The position numbers and the translations under genes were made by a program. The notes beneath the pieces were generated by a model, which was not told the DNA's origin, searched no databases, and saw nothing but the letters and a program-made list of their open reading frames with translations. A DNA stretch of 64,000 nt from Kribbella sp. NBC_00382 (GTDB lineage Bacteria > Actinomycetota > Actinomycetes > Propionibacteriales > Kribbellaceae). The stretch spans positions 4,030,001 through 4,094,000 of the forward strand of contig NZ_CP107954.1 in NCBI RefSeq assembly GCF_036067295.1, in the 5' to 3' direction. Shown in pieces: positions 9,267 through 16,994 of this stretch (its first letter is position 1; the number at the start of each line of letters is the position of its first letter).

Positions 9267-10145
9267 CTAGGCGACGGTGCCGATCCAGTCGGGTGGGGTC
9301 GGGTCGGCGGTGAAGGCGACGAAGATCAGGTCCTCGTCGCCGGGCTGCAGCGGGTCGAAGAGGACCATGGCGACGCCGGTGCCGGGCATCGCCGAGCGGT
9401 TGGTACTGCGCCGCTTCACCCAGCGATCGGTGCCGTTGGCATCGGTGAACTTCACCACGATGTCCGCGCCGACGGTCGTCTTGTGCCCCTCGGAGTTCTG
9501 GCTCGTCACGACGGTGACCTCGGTGATCGTGCCCACCACCCGGCGGCCTGAGGTGAGCAGCCGGTTCCGGTTGGCGATCTGCAGGCGCAGGCGGCGGTTG
9601 TACCTGATCGCGTACCTGACCATGAGCGCCGCGAGGGCGATGGCCAGCGCCGGCACCCAGATGTTGGCGTAGTACGCGATCCAGGAGAAGACGCCCCAGT
9701 CCTCGTTGGTGTTGAAGGTCGGATCGATCTGGGTGCCGACCTCGAGCGGCTCGGTCCAGGTCTGCGCGTGGATCGTGATGGTGATCGCGATGGCGACGAG
9801 ACCGAGCGGCGCGAGAACGGACGGTTGCTTCTCGCCCCCGCGGTACCGCTGGATGAACATGCTCGACAAGGCGGCGGACACCCCCAGCCCGACGAAGCCG
9901 ACACTCAGCACGATGGCCATCGTGGCCGGCCCCCAGAAGGTGGGGAAGACATCCCGGTCGTCGAAGACGCTGTCGATGATCGAGTGCCGGACGAAGTTGG
10001 CCATCGCACCGATACCCACGCCGAGCACCGCTGCGCACGCCACCTGCAGCACCGCGAAGATGATCGCTCCAGCCAGTACCCCCGGCCGCCCGACGTACTG
10101 CTCCTGCTTGGCGCGCCGCACCGCCGCCGGATCCATCGTGCTCAT
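9267..10145 (-). CDS. DUF3592-type membrane protein
   Basis: A 292-residue membrane protein with about four transmembrane helices (near 25-50, 70-100, 115-135, 160-185). The soluble C-terminal part has the DUF3592 pattern: a variable small beta domain starting GRRVVGTITEVTVVTSQNSE, then VVKFTDANGTDRWVKRRS and GTGVAMVLFDPLQPGDED. Function is unknown for this family. It is followed on the same strand by the methyltransferase gene. Confidence 0.7.
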   Translation of the reverse strand: MSTMDPAAVRRAKQEQYVGRPGVLAGAIIFAVLQVACAAVLGVGIGAMANFVRHSIIDSVFDDRDVFPTFWGPATMAIVLSVGFVGLGVSAALSSMFIQRYRGGEKQPSVLAPLGLVAIAITITIHAQTWTEPLEVGTQIDPTFNTNEDWGVFSWIAYYANIWVPALAIALAALMVRYAIRYNRRLRLQIANRNRLLTSGRRVVGTITEVTVVTSQNSEGHKTTVGADIVVKFTDANGTDRWVKRRSTNRSAMPGTGVAMVLFDPLQPGDEDLIFVAFTADPTPPDWIGTVA

Positions 10146-10235
10146 AATCGTTCCCCTTCAGCCCCAGCCTGAAGAAAAGACGATACCTACCAGGGGCTGT
10201 CACTAACCCAGTACCTACACGAGAGGATGATCTGC

Positions 10236-10520
10236 ATGTCCTACCCGGACAAGGTCTATTTCGGTGAGGCCGGCGAGGTCAGCGCGACATTCCGCCCGGC
10301 GACCACCCCGATCGACACCGGCGAGCTGGACAACGGCATCCACTACCTGGCGACCACCGAGACCACCCGCGGCGAGTTCGGCCTCAACGGCACAGTCCGC
10401 CTCCTCTTCACCCCAGGAGCCCCCCGCGAAGAGTACTTCGAACAAATAGCCCACACCACAAAGCAAAACCGAGCAGCCTTCCTAAACAAACACGACTCCT
10501 ACTTCCCTGACCAGCCCTAG
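10236..10520 (+). pseudogene. Cupin protein with the barrel core deleted (remnant)
   Basis: The 94-residue frame has a family-like N-terminus (MSYPDKVYFG, GIHYLATTETTRGEFGL) and a family-like C-terminus (FTPGAPREEYFEQIA, RAAFLNKHDSYFP) of cupin_2 proteins usually 150-170 residues long. The middle that should hold the two cupin motifs, with metal-binding histidines, is missing: EFGL runs into NGTVRLLFTPGAP. This suggests one or two in-frame deletions. Start ATG 10236 follows GAGAGG. It may still be translated, but it cannot form a metal-binding cupin barrel. Family recognition is from memory. Confidence 0.5.
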
Positions 10521-10532
10521 CCAGCGGTCGGT

Positions 10533-10736
10533 CTACCGGCGGGCGGCTGCCTGAGGCGCGATCGCACGCACGAGCTGTACGACGATCGGGGCCAGCTCGA
10601 GTACGTAATCGCGACGCTCTTTCGGCAGTACCAGCGAAATGAGCACGACCAGCCCGAAAAGCACGATCAGCAGCGTGATCGGTACTGCACCAACGACCAA
10701 CCGCAAGGTGCCGCCTGACACCATCAACGCCGGCAT
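10533..10736 (-). CDS. Small membrane protein, unknown
   Basis: A 67-residue protein with one or two hydrophobic stretches (TLRLVVGAVPITLLIVLFGLV and following) and a basic C-terminus ending AAARR. No family recognised. It converges on the cupin remnant with a 12-bp gap. Codon third positions look coding, but evidence is otherwise limited to the intact frame and membrane profile. Confidence 0.45.
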   Translation of the reverse strand: MPALMVSGGTLRLVVGAVPITLLIVLFGLVVLISLVLPKERRDYVLELAPIVVQLVRAIAPQAAARR

Positions 10737-10978
10737 CGCACCGCTCCGCTCGGTCGCTGTGTTTCCTCTACTGTCATTGGAGAGACCTCCAGTTCAGTTA
10801 GCCGCTGCGCTCCTGGTCCAAGGGCGACTCCCGTTCCAGCGGGGGTCGCTCTCTTTCGATAGTGAGGCTGACGCCTAGGTTTCGAGGCTCGGATGAGTCA
10901 AGATCTCCTGACAAGGGATGCCGCTCCTTTTCGTCCTGATCAGGTATAAGGACGCGGCCAGCACGGTCGGAGGCAGGC

Positions 10979-11485
10979 TTGGCCATCCGGTTGGACGTTG
11001 TTCATTGGTACGGCCACCTCCAGCTGCCTGACACAGGACTACGCGACGATCGGCTGAAAGTGCTGCTGGACAGGCATATCGGCCTCTTGACCTTCCAGGT
11101 CAGCCCCGACTTTTCTCCGCCGGCCGAGTGGGCGCGGTTCCGGGAACGATTCACCAACTCGACGGATGTGTTGGGGTGGGCTCTCAGATGTGACTGCGGA
11201 TGGTCAGGCCCGCAGTACGACCGCAGCAGATGGCCATCTCGGCATGGCCAGCCGCCCGCTCGAGTCGTGGAGGAGGCTCACGAGCGTTGGCTCGATCATC
11301 TGTCCTCCCTGTCCGTTGTCAGGTTGCATCGGACGCACCGAGCGCTGGTCGAGACGCAGCTGGAGCTTGACCGCGCGGTAGCCGCCGCCAAGGCGGACGG
11401 GGTCACCTGGGAAGAAATCGGAGCGGTCACCGGCATGAGTCGCCAAGGTGCGCATGAGAGGTGGAGCCGGCGAAAACCTGGTTAG
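10979..11485 (+). CDS. HTH domain-containing protein, unknown
   Basis: Up to 168 residues from a TTG; the true start may be internal. The C-terminal third reads AVAAAKADGVTWEEIGAVTG then MSRQGAHERW, a helix-turn-helix of the kind that closes many small actinobacterial proteins (W-x-x-I-G, S-R-Q-x-A/G). The N-terminal part has RCDCGWSG, a possible half zinc site, and no recognised fold. Probably DNA-binding; target unknown. Confidence 0.6.
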   Translation: MAIRLDVVHWYGHLQLPDTGLRDDRLKVLLDRHIGLLTFQVSPDFSPPAEWARFRERFTNSTDVLGWALRCDCGWSGPQYDRSRWPSRHGQPPARVVEEAHERWLDHLSSLSVVRLHRTHRALVETQLELDRAVAAAKADGVTWEEIGAVTGMSRQGAHERWSRRKPG

Positions 11486-11516
11486 TCGCTCAGACCCGGG
11501 TCGCTAGCATCGCTCC

Positions 11517-11954
11517 ATGGCAGCGACGGCGTCTGGGGTGTTTCGGCGGACTGCGATCGAGCGGTCGGATCAACGGGTCTCTTGGGAGCGTACGGATCAG
11601 GCCTTCTTCTCGAGTGGGGCGTGTCATGTGCTGGCCTGGACGTGCAGGGATTTCTATCCAGATCAAGGGATCGGCTTGGCGGCGATGTACTTGGGTGACT
11701 TCGAGCATCCGCTGCACACGTACGCGAGGTGGGGGCCGTGGGCGTTCGACGCGTCGGGCTGGAACCCTGAGTCCGAACTCCTGCAGGTCAACAGCGATTT
11801 CGAGGGTCTGCCCGTCCGTCAGGTGGAGACGATCAGTAGTGACCTTCGGGAGTTCTGTGAAGAGCACGTGCATCGACAGCCCCACCAGTACTGGGCAGAT
11901 CCGACCGAACGTGCACGCGCTTATGTGGGCCGGTACGACCCGCCCTGGCTCTAG
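11517..11954 (+). CDS. Hypothetical protein
   Basis: A 145-residue soluble protein, rich in Trp and His, without signal peptide or transmembrane helix. Segments such as CHVLAWTCRDFYPDQGIGLA and HVHRQPHQYWADPTERARAY are not ones I can assign. It starts 32 bp after the HTH protein and ends 37 bp before the pterin dehydratase fusion on the same strand, so these three may form a loose transcription unit. Confidence 0.55.
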   Translation: MAATASGVFRRTAIERSDQRVSWERTDQAFFSSGACHVLAWTCRDFYPDQGIGLAAMYLGDFEHPLHTYARWGPWAFDASGWNPESELLQVNSDFEGLPVRQVETISSDLREFCEEHVHRQPHQYWADPTERARAYVGRYDPPWL

Positions 11955-11990
11955 ACACTGGGAGCTGAACCAGCGGTAGTGTCCCCGTCC

Positions 11991-12692
11991 ATGGACATGC
12001 TGAGGGGCGAACAGATCGCCGAGGCCGACCTGACAGACTGGCGCAAGCTGGCTCAGGGGCTGCATGCCCGCTACCTGATCGACGACTTCAGCGCCGCCGC
12101 ACGGTTCGTGACCGCGATAGGCGAGGCGGGCGACGCGCTCGATCACCACCCACGCGTGTCGATCGGCAAGGGGTACGTCGACCTCGAACTGGTCACCGAC
12201 GACGCCATCTACCGCGACGACGAGGGCACCGAGTACGTCGTCGAATGGGTGACCCAGCAAGACGTCGACCTGGCGCGACGGATTACCGAGCTAGCCGCCG
12301 ACCAGAGCCTCAACGCCGACCCAGCCTCAGTCAGCGAAATCGAGCTAGGCCTAGACACGGCCCACTCCGCGACCATCGCCCCCGTATGGGCCGCCCTGCT
12401 AACCGGAAGCCCCGACTCCCAGGGCCGCGGCACCCCCGGCGACGAGATCCGCGACGCCACCGTCCGAGTCCCGAACCTGTGGTTCGGCGACGCCGACGAC
12501 ACTCCAGGCCAACGCTTCCACATCGAGGTCTACGTAGCCCCCGAGGCAGCCGCCCAGCGAATCACCGCCGCCCTAGCCGCAGGCGGAACCGTAGTCGACG
12601 ACACCAACGCCCCCGGCCTGACCGTGCTCGCCGACCAGGACGGCAACAAGGGAGTCATCTGCGCCGACATGTCCGCCGCAAAGAAGGACTGA
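11991..12692 (+). CDS. Pterin-4a-carbinolamine dehydratase fused to a VOC/glyoxalase-like domain
   Basis: A 233-residue fusion. The N-terminal 95 residues are a PCD/DCoH fold with the HHP signature (DHHPRVSIGKGYVDLEL, His52-His53-Pro54), the active-site histidines that dehydrate 4a-hydroxytetrahydrobiopterin. Residues 110-230 resemble a glyoxalase/VOC domain (VWAALLTGSP, RVPNLWFGDADD, GQRFHIEVYVAPE). The fused form recurs in actinobacteria, where it is unclear whether tetrahydrobiopterin is the substrate. ATG at 11991 chosen; a second in-frame ATG lies two codons on. Confidence 0.82.
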   Translation: MDMLRGEQIAEADLTDWRKLAQGLHARYLIDDFSAAARFVTAIGEAGDALDHHPRVSIGKGYVDLELVTDDAIYRDDEGTEYVVEWVTQQDVDLARRITELAADQSLNADPASVSEIELGLDTAHSATIAPVWAALLTGSPDSQGRGTPGDEIRDATVRVPNLWFGDADDTPGQRFHIEVYVAPEAAAQRITAALAAGGTVVDDTNAPGLTVLADQDGNKGVICADMSAAKKD

Positions 12693-12720
12693 ACTGCCAA
12701 CTCGGTAGGTTGCAACTAAC

Positions 12721-12888
12721 CTACTGACCGTCCGAAGCCGGCAGTTCGACGAGCCTGCCATCACGCCGGACAGCCACGAGCACTGGAACCAGGCGTGGTC
12801 GCAGGTACTGGATCAGGCCAATCCCGCCGAGCGCAACCAGCGCCCCCAGGAGCGGGCTGAGCCCGCCGCCAACCATGTCGAATCCCAT
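12721..12888 (-). CDS. 55-aa small membrane-anchored protein
   Basis: The frame begins MGFDMVGGGLSPLLGALVAL, contains one hydrophobic helix (about 8-28) and ends LVELPASDGQ. The start is preceded by a near-perfect AGGAGG Shine-Dalgarno on this strand (12892-12899) at good spacing, the main support for it being a real gene. It converges on the PCD-VOC gene. No family recognised. Confidence 0.5.
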   Translation of the reverse strand: MGFDMVGGGLSPLLGALVALGGIGLIQYLRPRLVPVLVAVRRDGRLVELPASDGQ

Positions 12889-13052
12889 GAGCTCCTCCTA
12901 TGAATGTGCAGTTCCCTCAGATTCTCCACCTCTGCCGACGATTAGACGCCGGTTGCAGGTTGTGGCAGAGGTTGGGAGGTGCGGGTTGACCGGTTAGAGG
13001 CAATAGTTGCGTTCGCCAGGCTGCTCGACGATCCAGCGCGAAGGGGCTAGCT

Positions 13053-13454
13053 GTGGATTCACAACCTCGTCCTGCTCGGAGCGACCCCACCCCGTTTAGG
13101 TCCTACCGCGGCCAGCTGACCTTGGCACTGGTCACCCTCGGCATGTTCTTGGTCGGCCTGATCGCGGCGATCGTTGCCGGTGTCTGGCCGGTGGCGGCGA
13201 TGGTGGCAGTCTTCGTCGCCGGTTGGGTCGCCCGCGTGCTGATGATCTTCCGGATCAACCGTCTGGGCGGCTATAGCGCCGATCACCGCCCAGATGTGCG
13301 CGCGCACTATCGGCCCGTTCTGCGCACACAACTGGTCGGCTGGATCCTCGTCAGCATCTACTTCGTGATCACCGGATTCTGGTGGGGCTTGCTGACGTCG
13401 GTCACGCTGGGACTCTTCTCGCTGCTGCTCCTGCGAGTGATCCCGAAGCGTTGA
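13053..13454 (+). CDS. Four-span membrane protein, unknown
   Basis: A 133-residue protein with four predicted helices (about 25-42, 46-68, 98-114, 116-130) separated by the basic loop RINRLGGYSADHRPDVRAHY. Starts at GTG 13053. The final helix pair is followed by RVIPKR. No catalytic motif is visible and I cannot name a family. Confidence 0.6.
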   Translation: MDSQPRPARSDPTPFRSYRGQLTLALVTLGMFLVGLIAAIVAGVWPVAAMVAVFVAGWVARVLMIFRINRLGGYSADHRPDVRAHYRPVLRTQLVGWILVSIYFVITGFWWGLLTSVTLGLFSLLLLRVIPKR

Positions 13455-13478
13455 TGTGCGTCGGTTCGTTCGGCGCGG

Positions 13479-13775
13479 TCAGTCGTCGATGCCTTCGACG
13501 ATGCGGAAGTCGCGCTCGACGCCGTCGGAGAGGGCGGCCAGTGCCTCCTGGTACGCCGCGCTCTCGCGCGCCGCGACGGCCTGCTCGAAGCTGTCGAACT
13601 CGACCAGGATGGTGCGTTCGGCGATACCGGCGTCGTAGGCGACGACCCGACCGCCACGGATGAAGGTCCGCCCGCCGAAGGCCTGGACGGCCGCGCGGGC
13701 CAACTCGTTGTAGGCAGCCAACTTCTCAGGGTCTGAAATGGTGCGGTAGACGCTGACCCAGTAGCCCTTGGGCAT
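13479..13775 (-). CDS. DUF1330 domain protein
   Basis: A 98-residue dimeric alpha/beta-barrel-type protein: MPKGYWVSVYRTISDPEKLA, YNELARAAVQAFGGRTFIRG, ERTILVEFDSFEQAVAARES and DFRIVEGID match the DUF1330 layout (ferredoxin-like fold). Start ATG 13775 has GGAGG five bases upstream; the frame extends further but without a site. Biochemical role unknown. It lies just downstream of the MFS exporter on the same strand. Confidence 0.85.
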   Translation of the reverse strand: MPKGYWVSVYRTISDPEKLAAYNELARAAVQAFGGRTFIRGGRVVAYDAGIAERTILVEFDSFEQAVAARESAAYQEALAALSDGVERDFRIVEGIDD

Positions 13776-13807
13776 TGAACCTCCAGTGGTGGATGAGTAC
13801 ATCTGAC

Positions 13808-15214
13808 TTACGGGTTGGTCTGGGGCGAGCGTCGGCGGGCGAGGGCGAGGCTTGTCAGCATTGTGATCGCCATCGCGGCGACGCCGACCAGCGCCGCGGT
13901 CGTGTAGGCGGCGTCATTCGGGAAGAGGTTGCCCGTGGCGGTGCCGGTGGCCAGAACCAGACCGCCGATGGCGCTGCCCAGGGCGTACCCGACGCTGCGC
14001 ACCACGTAGTTGAAGCTCATAGCGCTCGACGTCTCGCTCTTGGGGGTGACGGCCAGGATGACGCCGGGCATCGCGGCCGAGAAGCCGCCGACACCGAAGC
14101 CCAGTACGCCCATCGCCACGAACAGCTCGGCCAGGTTGGATCGGGCGGTGGCGAACAGGACGAACCCGCCGCCGACGATGGCGGCGCTGCAGGCCAGGAG
14201 CAGGGGGCCGTCGATCCGTTCGCGGACCCGCGGCGTGAGCTTGCCGGCGACGAACCCCAGCACCGAGAACGGGATGAGGACCAGCCCGGCGACGAAGGTC
14301 GTCAGCCCGAAGCCGTACCCGGCGCCGTGCGGCGTCTGGGCGTACCGGGTGATGAGCGTGAGCAGGAGGTACATGCCGATCCCGCCGATGAACATGGCGA
14401 GGTTCGCCCCGGCGACCGCCGGGTGCCGGACCGCCCGGACGTCGACCAGGGGCGTCGTGCTGCGCAGTTCGATGACGGCCCAGATGCAGAGCAGCACCAC
14501 CGCGACGACGGCGAGGCCCGCTGCCACGGCGAGGTGGCGGCTCCACAGATTCCGTTCGCCGGCGAGGTACAGCACCAGGAGCAGCGCAGCGGCCAGTACG
14601 ACCGCGCCTGGCACGTCAACGTGGGCGGAGCGGCCTTCGGGGGCTTCGGGCATGGAGCGCCACGCGGTCAGGAGGGCGGCGGCGGTGACGAGCAGACCGA
14701 AGCCGTACGCAGCGCGCACCCCGCCGAGTTCGGCGAGCAGCCCGGCGAGGGGGTAACCGACGCCGACCCCGATGATCGAGACCACCGAGATCAGAGCGAT
14801 GGTGGCCCCGCTGCGCGCCTCGGTGAGGTGGTCGCGGGCCACGCCCATCATCAGCGCCGTCAGACCGAGCCCCACACCTTGGGCAGCCCTGCCGACGAGC
14901 AGCCAGGCGAACGGCAGTGGAAGTACGGTGAGCGCGCTGCCTGCGACGACGACCGCCAGCGTGACGAGAATCGTGGTTCGTCGGTGGGGGCCGGCTCCGA
15001 GCCGGCCGAGTACTGGCGTGGCGACGGCGCCGCTCAGCAACGCGATGGTCAGCGTCCACTGCGCGCTGCCGAGCGAGACGTGGAACGTGGTCGCCACGCT
15101 GGTGATGAGCGGCGCCCCGAGGCTGGCGACTGCCGCCACGACCAAGGCGATGAACATCAGGGAGGGGACCAGCAGCCGCGGCTCTGACTGCTTCGGTGCG
15201 GCGCTCCGGGTCAC
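13808..15214 (-). CDS. MFS drug exporter, DHA2-like
   Basis: A 468-residue transporter with about 14 membrane segments: LGSAQWTLTIALLSGAVATP in the first pair, motif A-like LGRLGAGPHRRTT, and motif C-like GVGVGYPLAGLL. Start is the GTG at 15214, which overlaps the TGA of marR by 4 bp; the open frame upstream of it is marR in another frame and is not part of the protein. Coupling to a MarR repressor points to inducible efflux of a small toxic compound. Confidence 0.88.
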   Translation of the reverse strand: MTRSAAPKQSEPRLLVPSLMFIALVVAAVASLGAPLITSVATTFHVSLGSAQWTLTIALLSGAVATPVLGRLGAGPHRRTTILVTLAVVVAGSALTVLPLPFAWLLVGRAAQGVGLGLTALMMGVARDHLTEARSGATIALISVVSIIGVGVGYPLAGLLAELGGVRAAYGFGLLVTAAALLTAWRSMPEAPEGRSAHVDVPGAVVLAAALLLVLYLAGERNLWSRHLAVAAGLAVVAVVLLCIWAVIELRSTTPLVDVRAVRHPAVAGANLAMFIGGIGMYLLLTLITRYAQTPHGAGYGFGLTTFVAGLVLIPFSVLGFVAGKLTPRVRERIDGPLLLACSAAIVGGGFVLFATARSNLAELFVAMGVLGFGVGGFSAAMPGVILAVTPKSETSSAMSFNYVVRSVGYALGSAIGGLVLATGTATGNLFPNDAAYTTAALVGVAAMAITMLTSLALARRRSPQTNP

Positions 15215-15669
15215 TGCTTCGGCCCTTCGCGGTCTTGGCTTTCGAGCTCTGCCAGATGCTTCAGCGCCGGAAGGGCCGCCACCAGCGCCTCGACCTCGTC
15301 GCCGGTGAGCTCGCCGATCAACCGCTCGAACGCGTGTACGCCCGCTTGGCGCCGGGTCTGGACGTAGGAGGCGCCGGCCTCGGTCAAGCACACCAGCGTG
15401 ACCCGCTTGTCGGACGCGTCGCCCCGCCGCTCGACCAGGCCGGACTCCTCCATCACCCGGACCAGCGTGGTCATCGCGGGCTGGGTGACGCCCTCGACCG
15501 CGGTCAGATCGGTGATGCGCCGCGGGCCGGTCCGGTACAAGGTGGCCAGGGTGGCGGCGGACGTCAGGCTCATGTCCCGCGGCAGGCGTCTCACGGCCCT
15601 GGTGGCCATCTCGTAGAGAGCTGCCCCGATGTCGGCGGCCGCGCCAGGAGAGGTGTCGTGACGACTCAT
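15211..15669 (-). CDS. MarR-family transcriptional regulator of the adjacent MFS pump
   Basis: A 152-residue winged-helix repressor. Helix-turn-helix: RITDLTAVEGVTQPAMTTLV (about 52-71), then the wing ERRGDASDKRVTLVCLTEAG with the conserved D-x-R. The long C-terminal helices dimerise. It is first in a two-gene operon with the MFS exporter (GTGA overlap). An AT-rich tract just upstream is the likely promoter/operator. Confidence 0.9.
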   Translation of the reverse strand: MSRHDTSPGAAADIGAALYEMATRAVRRLPRDMSLTSAATLATLYRTGPRRITDLTAVEGVTQPAMTTLVRVMEESGLVERRGDASDKRVTLVCLTEAGASYVQTRRQAGVHAFERLIGELTGDEVEALVAALPALKHLAELESQDREGPKQ

Positions 15670-15686
15670 GCTCGAAGCATAGCAGC

Positions 15687-15704
15687 TTTATATATAGAAT
15701 TTAT
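15687..15704. promoter_or_regulatory. AT-rich promoter/operator tract upstream of marR
   Basis: An 18-bp stretch made almost wholly of A and T (with TATATATA inside) begins 18 bp upstream of the marR ATG, in DNA that is otherwise about 70% GC. It is the likely -10 region and MarR binding site. No perfect inverted repeat is present. Confidence 0.4.
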
Positions 15705-16140
15705 GGAGATGGTCGGCCAACCGGTTCAGCTCCGCCCGCAGCGGCTCCAGCTTGTACTGCACCCCGACCGGCAGGCCGAGCACCTCGCCGACGGCCCGGA
15801 CCGGCCCGGCTGACGCCCGCCCGATGGCCATCAGTCACTGATAGTCCTCCGGCAGCACGTCGGGGTCGATGCCGGCGGCGCGGCCGGGATCAGTAGCACC
15901 GACCGGCCGTCCACCTGGACCTCCGGCGACGGGCGACCCCCAGCGGTGGCAGTGCCGTCACTCCAACACCTGCCGGTGCCAGTCGACGGGTATCCGCAGT
16001 GGGCCGCTGTACGCCGAGCTGCCCGCACACTTGTACTTCGGCAGCTCGACAGGCTGGCGCCCGAGGTGGTGATCCCGGGGCTGGGGCCGAGCCACCCGCG
16101 CTTCCGGCATAGCGCAGCCGGGGTACGTGCCACTGGCTCA
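15690..16140 (-). pseudogene. Decayed coding remnant, family uncertain
   Basis: No intact gene fills this ~560-bp gap between marR and gtrA. On the minus strand protein-like pieces occur in different frames separated by stops: PKYKCAGSSAYSGPLRIPVD, GIDPDVLPEDYQ, then after a stop AIGRASAGPVRAVGEVLGLP and VQYKLEPLRAELNRLADHL. The last part resembles the C-terminal winged domain seen in some actinobacterial transposase-associated proteins, but I would not assign it firmly. The pieces line up in order, as expected for one gene broken by several small mutations. Confidence 0.35.
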
Positions 16141-16170
16141 GTTTGCGAGGGCCGGGTGCCTACTCTCGCC

Positions 16171-16255
16171 TTCGCGCGACGTAGGAGCGCATCACCGGGT
16201 GGGTGGGAGCCTGCGAGTGGTGAGCGACGCAGGAGCGAGCGGCGAGCTGGCGTGG
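16171..16255. repeat. Two copies of a dispersed GACGYAGGAGCG intergenic element
   Basis: GCGCGACGTAGGAGCGC occurs at 16174-16190 and a second relative, GCGACGCAGGAGCGAGC followed by CTGGCGTGGGG, at about 16224-16256. A third copy sits near 59003 in another intergenic region. None lies in a gene. Confidence 0.45.
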
Positions 16256-16268
16256 GGGAAGAACCGGG

Positions 16269-16832
16269 TTAGCGGATGGCCGGGAGGTCGCCGGTGTTTT
16301 CGGCGTCCAGGGTTGCCGGGGAATCCGGGGTCTTCGCGTGGTGTTCGGCTTCGTCCAAGGCGATTTCTTCCTTGAAGACGAATTTGCGGTAGGACCAGAA
16401 GCGGAACAGGGTTCCGAGGCCGAGGCCGATCACGTTGGCGGAGATGTTGTCGGCCAGCGCGTTGTGGAGGTCGAGGACGTAGCGGGAGAAGCCGAGGCAG
16501 CCGGCGGCGATCAGCAGGCCGATGCCGTTGAGGACGAAGAAGAGTACGTACTCGCGGTGCAGGCCGGTGCGCTCGCGGTGCCGCCAGGTCCAGTGCCGGT
16601 TGCCCAGGTACGTCGCGACGGTGGCGGCGGTGACCGAGATGAACTTCGCGGTCAGCGGCTTGTGGTGGAAGACCCCGTCACCGGGCGTACCGAACACGAG
16701 CGGGTTGTCGAAGACGAGCCAGTTGTAGATCGGCAGGTCGACGATCAGGCCGAGCAGTCCGACCAGACCGAACTTCGCCGCTTCGTGCACCAGGTGTTCA
16801 ACCTGGTGGTACAGCTTCGTGACGATCTTCAA
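16269..16832 (-). CDS. GtrA-family membrane protein
   Basis: A 187-residue protein with four transmembrane helices: AAKFGLVGLLGLIVDLPIYN, SVTAATVATYLGNRHWTWRH, YVLFFVLNGIGLLIAAGCLG and ANVIGLGLGTLFRFWSYRKF. The RHWTWRH and FRFWSYRKFVF motifs define GtrA, implicated in moving lipid-linked sugars for cell-surface glycan modification. The C-tail is acidic and soluble. Divergent from purK, a common arrangement in actinobacteria. Confidence 0.92.
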   Translation of the reverse strand: MKIVTKLYHQVEHLVHEAAKFGLVGLLGLIVDLPIYNWLVFDNPLVFGTPGDGVFHHKPLTAKFISVTAATVATYLGNRHWTWRHRERTGLHREYVLFFVLNGIGLLIAAGCLGFSRYVLDLHNALADNISANVIGLGLGTLFRFWSYRKFVFKEEIALDEAEHHAKTPDSPATLDAENTGDLPAIR

Positions 16833-16994
16833 CGGTCCCGGATACTCTCTGTGAACACGGACTACTGGTGGGGGCAGTTTCCCACGGTACCCGGCAACGA
16901 GTCCGACGCTGAAATCCAGCGCGTAAAGTCATCCCTAAGAGTGACCCGGCGGCCCGCGGCGAGCGGGAGCAGGTCAGCACATTAGGCTCCATCC

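Noticed and set aside
10798..10986. Small minus-strand frame upstream of the HTH protein
   Set aside because: Charged repetitive sequence without ribosome-binding site or homology; lies in the promoter region of the plus-strand gene.
13775..15187. 470-codon plus-strand frame across the MFS exporter
   Set aside because: Antisense shadow with Gly/Gln/Arg-rich composition; the minus strand encodes a recognisable MFS/MarR operon.
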